A stretch of DNA of 64,000 nucleotides from Sorangium cellulosum So0157-2 (lineage in GTDB: Bacteria; Myxococcota_A; Polyangia; Polyangiales; Polyangiaceae). The stretch spans positions 5,133,501-5,197,500 of the forward strand of contig NC_021658.1 in NCBI RefSeq assembly GCF_000418325.1, written 5' to 3'. Position numbers and translations under genes: made by a program. Under the pieces are notes generated by a model, which was not told the DNA's origin, made no database searches, and saw only the letters and a program-made list of their open reading frames with translations. Below, piece by piece: positions 61,502 through 64,000 of this stretch (within the stretch, counting starts at the first letter, position 1; each line of letters begins with the position of its first letter).

Positions 61502-62734
61502 TCAATCGCAGAGGCTGGGGAGCTCGTCGATCTCGGCGAGCAGATCGCCGTAATCGTCGATGCGCCGGCCTCCGAGGAGGTCGTCGTCGAACTGGTAGAA
61601 CACGCGCCGCGTGAGGGGCGTCACGCCGGCGTTGTGGTAGGCCTCCGCGTCGGTCTCGGTGTTGCCGAACGCCCACGCGGGCACCATTTCCCTCCGCTCG
61701 AAGAGCTGCTCTAGCTCCGCCGTCTTGTACTCCGCGGCGGCGTCGCCCGTCGCGCCGGTCAGGCCGAGCGTGGTGTGCACGATGCCGGGCGGGAAGCCGT
61801 AGGCCTCGAGGAAATCGCGGGTGCGCTGGACGAGCCACTCCGGCCGCGCGGTCAGGTACATCGGGCGGTAGCCCTTCTCCACGAGCCGGTGGAACGCCGC
61901 CGCGGCGTGCGGGTGCGCGTCGGGCAGCTGGCCGAGCAGGAGCGAGGTGAACTCCTCCGTCTCCGTGCCGGTCAGCGTCCCGTCGACGTCGCTCACGAAC
62001 ATCGGGGCGCCGCGGGGGACGACCTCGATGAAGAGATCGGCGCTCGACAGGTCGCCGCGGACGACCATGTGGATCCGGTGCCTGCCGACGCCGAGCCGCT
62101 GCGCCGCCGGGATCTGGAAGTAGACGCGGCCCCCGGCGTCGCTCACGCCCTCGACCGCGGGGTGCGTCGAGTCCGCTTCCGTCGTGGTCGCCGAGCCGAG
62201 GCGCTCCCACGCGCCGCTGCAGCCGCGGAGCAGGTAGATGTCGACCCGCTCGCCCTTCAGATCCTTGTCGGTGATCCCGTAGGCGAACTTGCCGATGATC
62301 CACTGCGGGTCATCCGGGGTCAGGAAGAGATCGCGCCCGCGGTGGTTGGGGCTCCCAGCTCCGGCGATGATGTACGACGACACGTGATCCCATGCGAGCT
62401 CCTCGCCCGGATCCGGCGGCTCGGCATCGCACCGCGGCGGCAGGTCGCACAGGGCGCCCAGCGGCCCGCCGCCGCTCGATGAACCGCCGCCCCCGCCGCT
62501 CGCGAGATCGCCCCCGCGACCACCCTGGCCGTCGTCGCCCCCGCCGTCGTCGCCCCCGCCATCGTCGCCGCCGCCCTGGCCGTCGTCGCCGCCGCCCTGG
62601 CCATCGCCGCCGCCCTCGCTCGACGAGCCGCCCGGCGGCTCGTCGCTCGGCGTCCACCCGAGCGTCGCGTCGGCCGATCCGCAGCCGATCGCGAGCGCTG
62701 TTGTCGCCATGACAAGAAGGATCCTGGTCTGCAT
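61502..62734 (-). CDS. LNS2/HAD-like phosphatase domain lipoprotein
   Basis: 410 residues. Lipoprotein signal MQTRILLVMATTALAIGC with lipobox (Cys18). A low-complexity Gly/Asp region (GGGDDGQ repeats, about residues 35-90) follows. The C-terminal domain has the DXDXT nucleophile motif MFVSDVDGTLTGTETEE and later VVHTTLGLTGATGDAAAEYKTAEL and AFGNTETDAEAYHNAGV, matching the LNS2/lipin-like HAD phosphatase fold. Such domains act on phospholipids or phosphate esters. It is exported, which is unusual for HAD enzymes. The upstream part (about residues 110-240) is beta-rich, of unknown type. Confidence 0.82.
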   Translation of the reverse strand: MQTRILLVMATTALAIGCGSADATLGWTPSDEPPGGSSSEGGGDGQGGGDDGQGGGDDGGGDDGGGDDGQGGRGGDLASGGGGGSSSGGGPLGALCDLPPRCDAEPPDPGEELAWDHVSSYIIAGAGSPNHRGRDLFLTPDDPQWIIGKFAYGITDKDLKGERVDIYLLRGCSGAWERLGSATTTEADSTHPAVEGVSDAGGRVYFQIPAAQRLGVGRHRIHMVVRGDLSSADLFIEVVPRGAPMFVSDVDGTLTGTETEEFTSLLLGQLPDAHPHAAAAFHRLVEKGYRPMYLTARPEWLVQRTRDFLEAYGFPPGIVHTTLGLTGATGDAAAEYKTAELEQLFERREMVPAWAFGNTETDAEAYHNAGVTPLTRRVFYQFDDDLLGGRRIDDYGDLLAEIDELPSLCD

Positions 62735-62862
62735 CGCGCCCGAGTGTGACCGAGTCGGCCCCGTTAGAACAGCGGCCTCTCCGGCCGCCGGCGCCCCCGC
62801 GGCGGGTAGCGCTCGCCCCTTGCGCGCGGGCCTGACTCCGGGCAATCGTAGCTGCCCCAACG

Positions 62863-63519
62863 ATGCCCAAGCCCAACCCGAAGGTGCTGCTCCGCCACGC
62901 CGGTGACTACCTCAAGGCTCACCCCGAGGAGATCGTGAGGGCGCTGCGCGGCGCGCTCGGCCTGCGCTTCGGCGTCCCGATCGATGCGCTGCGCTATCTG
63001 GCGCGGGAGCTCAGCGGCGGGAAGCGCGCGCCCAAGGACATCGTGATCGAGGCCGCGCCCCCCGGCCTGCGCCTCGCGCTCACCGTGAAGGCCATGGGCG
63101 CGCCGATCCGGGCCTCGTTCGCCGTCTACGCCGAGGAGCTCGATGTGCGCGCGGACGCCATCCGGGTCGGCCTGCGGATCGCCGACCTCAAGCTCCACGT
63201 GATGGGCGACGAGAGCTCGCCGATCGCCGGGCTTATCAACTCGGGGGCGATCGATCTCAACAAGCCCGGCAACCTCGTCTCCTTCATCCCCAACCGGCCG
63301 GCCGCGCTGATCGACGGCAAGGACGACAGGATCACCCTGGATCTGCTCAAGATTCCCGCCGTGGGCGGCAATCCGACGGTCGCGCGGGCGCTGCGCATCT
63401 GCGCGCCGGTGCTCGGTGTTCGTGCGCTGAAGACCAAGGATGACCACCTGGACGTGCACCTCAAGGCCACCCCCTCCGGCGTCCCCGCCGCCATCGCCGC
63501 GGCGCGCGCCGGCGTCTGA
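62863..63519 (+). CDS. Conserved hypothetical protein (218 aa)
   Basis: A basic, soluble protein with no signal peptide. Sequence such as LRHAGDYLKAHPEEIVRALRGALGLRFGVPIDALRYL (helical) is followed by alternating beta-strand segments (DIVIEAAPPGLRLALTVKAMGAPIRASFAVYAEEL; AIRVGLRIADLKLHVMG). It may be related to lipid-binding DUF2993-type proteins, but I am not sure. ATG 62863. It lies 44 bp before the next kinase gene in the same direction and may be co-transcribed. Confidence 0.7.
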   Translation: MPKPNPKVLLRHAGDYLKAHPEEIVRALRGALGLRFGVPIDALRYLARELSGGKRAPKDIVIEAAPPGLRLALTVKAMGAPIRASFAVYAEELDVRADAIRVGLRIADLKLHVMGDESSPIAGLINSGAIDLNKPGNLVSFIPNRPAALIDGKDDRITLDLLKIPAVGGNPTVARALRICAPVLGVRALKTKDDHLDVHLKATPSGVPAAIAAARAGV

Positions 63520-63563
63520 GGCCCTTTCCGGTCGGGGTTGTCGCCCGCTAGACTTCACCGTGC

Positions 63564-64000
63564 ATGTCTCGGCTCCCCGAGCCCGCGCCGGCCGCGCTCT
63601 CGCTTCAGTTCCTTGCAGAGATCGCGTCCGGAGCGACCACCCGCGTTGATCTCTGCAGGTCGGTAGGTCCGCACCGGCCAGGGGAGTTGCTCGCCGTCAA
63701 GCGGCTGCACCCGCACTACGCGGGGGACACGACCGTGGCCACCCGGTTCTTCGACGAGGTGCGCACCACCGCGGCGCTCAAGCACCCGAACGTCGTCGAG
63801 GTCGCCGGCTGGGGGACCGACGAGCAGGGCTCGTACTTCGCCGTCGAGCTCGTGCAGGGCGTGAGCCTCGCGCGGCTCATGAAGACCGTCTTCGACACGG
63901 GCGAGGTCTTCTCCGAGCGGCTCGTCGTCTACATCGGCGCGACGCTCTGCCGCGGGCTCGGCGCGGCGCACGAGCTCCGCGCGCCGAGCGGCGAGCTGCT
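63564..64000 (+). CDS. Ser/Thr protein kinase, 3' end cut by window edge
   Basis: Only the first 145 residues lie in the window. The kinase N-lobe is visible: a strand LQFLAEIASGATTRVDLC in place of a canonical Gly loop, ELLAVKRLHP with the ATP-binding Lys, FFDEVRTTAALKHPNVVEV (alpha-C helix and Glu), and FAVELVQGVSLARLM (hinge). The Gly-rich loop is weak (GATTRV), so activity cannot be judged. The HRD and DFG motifs lie beyond the edge. Start at ATG 63564. Confidence 0.85.
   Translation, partial: MSRLPEPAPAALSLQFLAEIASGATTRVDLCRSVGPHRPGELLAVKRLHPHYAGDTTVATRFFDEVRTTAALKHPNVVEVAGWGTDEQGSYFAVELVQGVSLARLMKTVFDTGEVFSERLVVYIGATLCRGLGAAHELRAPSGEL

Overview
The window is very GC-rich bacterial chromosome with strong G/C preference at third codon positions, frequent GTG and TTG starts, several eukaryote-like Ser/Thr kinases, long Ala/Pro-rich lipoproteins and many TolQ/TolR-type motor genes. 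This combination suggests a large-genome myxobacterium of the Polyangiales (Sorangium-like). That placement is inferred from gene content, not from a marker gene. I saw no rRNA, tRNA, CRISPR array, transposase, integrase or phage gene.

Layout. 1-4.2 kb: a cut-off hypothetical gene and two lipoproteins. 4.2-11 kb: monothiol glutaredoxin, family-5 uracil-DNA glycosylase overlapping a lipase-like hydrolase, a membrane protein, apt, surE and an aldehyde dehydrogenase. 11-17.2 kb: a 733-residue one-TM protein with a PEGA-like end, a di-heme cytochrome-c-peroxidase-like lipoprotein and a TolC-family protein. 17.4-23 kb: a divergent membrane pyrophosphatase coupled to a SWIM-SNF2 helicase. 23.1-29.4 kb: two divergent ExbB-ExbD-ExbD cassettes around a 966-bp intergenic region; the second carries a precise 162-bp-period tandem duplication that creates a chimeric mini-ORF. 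29.6-33 kb: an overlapping operon of HD phosphohydrolase, envelope protein and glycerate 2-kinase. 33.8-42.5 kb: an XPB-N-like domain protein, a Ser/Thr kinase, a MutH homologue and a 1184-residue kinase with a huge N-terminal region. 43-49.1 kb: a kynureninase-like enzyme, a cytochrome c-FTR1 iron permease fusion, a metallophosphoesterase and GTP-dependent PEP carboxykinase.

49.2-59.3 kb is a menaquinone/isoprenoid locus: GbsR-type regulator, polyprenyl diphosphate synthase, class II HMG-CoA reductase, ubiE/menG, menD, two micro-ORFs, menA, menC, menE and a convergent hotdog thioesterase that could be the DHNA-CoA thioesterase. Almost all junctions overlap by 1-13 nt or are very short. menC is split into two frames by a low-GC segment of about 60 bp, so it looks broken as sequenced. 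menB and menF are not in the window. 59.4-64 kb: a lipoprotein, plsC, an LNS2/HAD-like lipoprotein, a hypothetical protein and the start of another Ser/Thr kinase.

The items most worth checking are the menC disruption, the duplication in the second ExbD cassette, the micro-ORF relay between menD and menA, MutH outside its usual range, and the two divergent one-TolQ/two-TolR motor cassettes.
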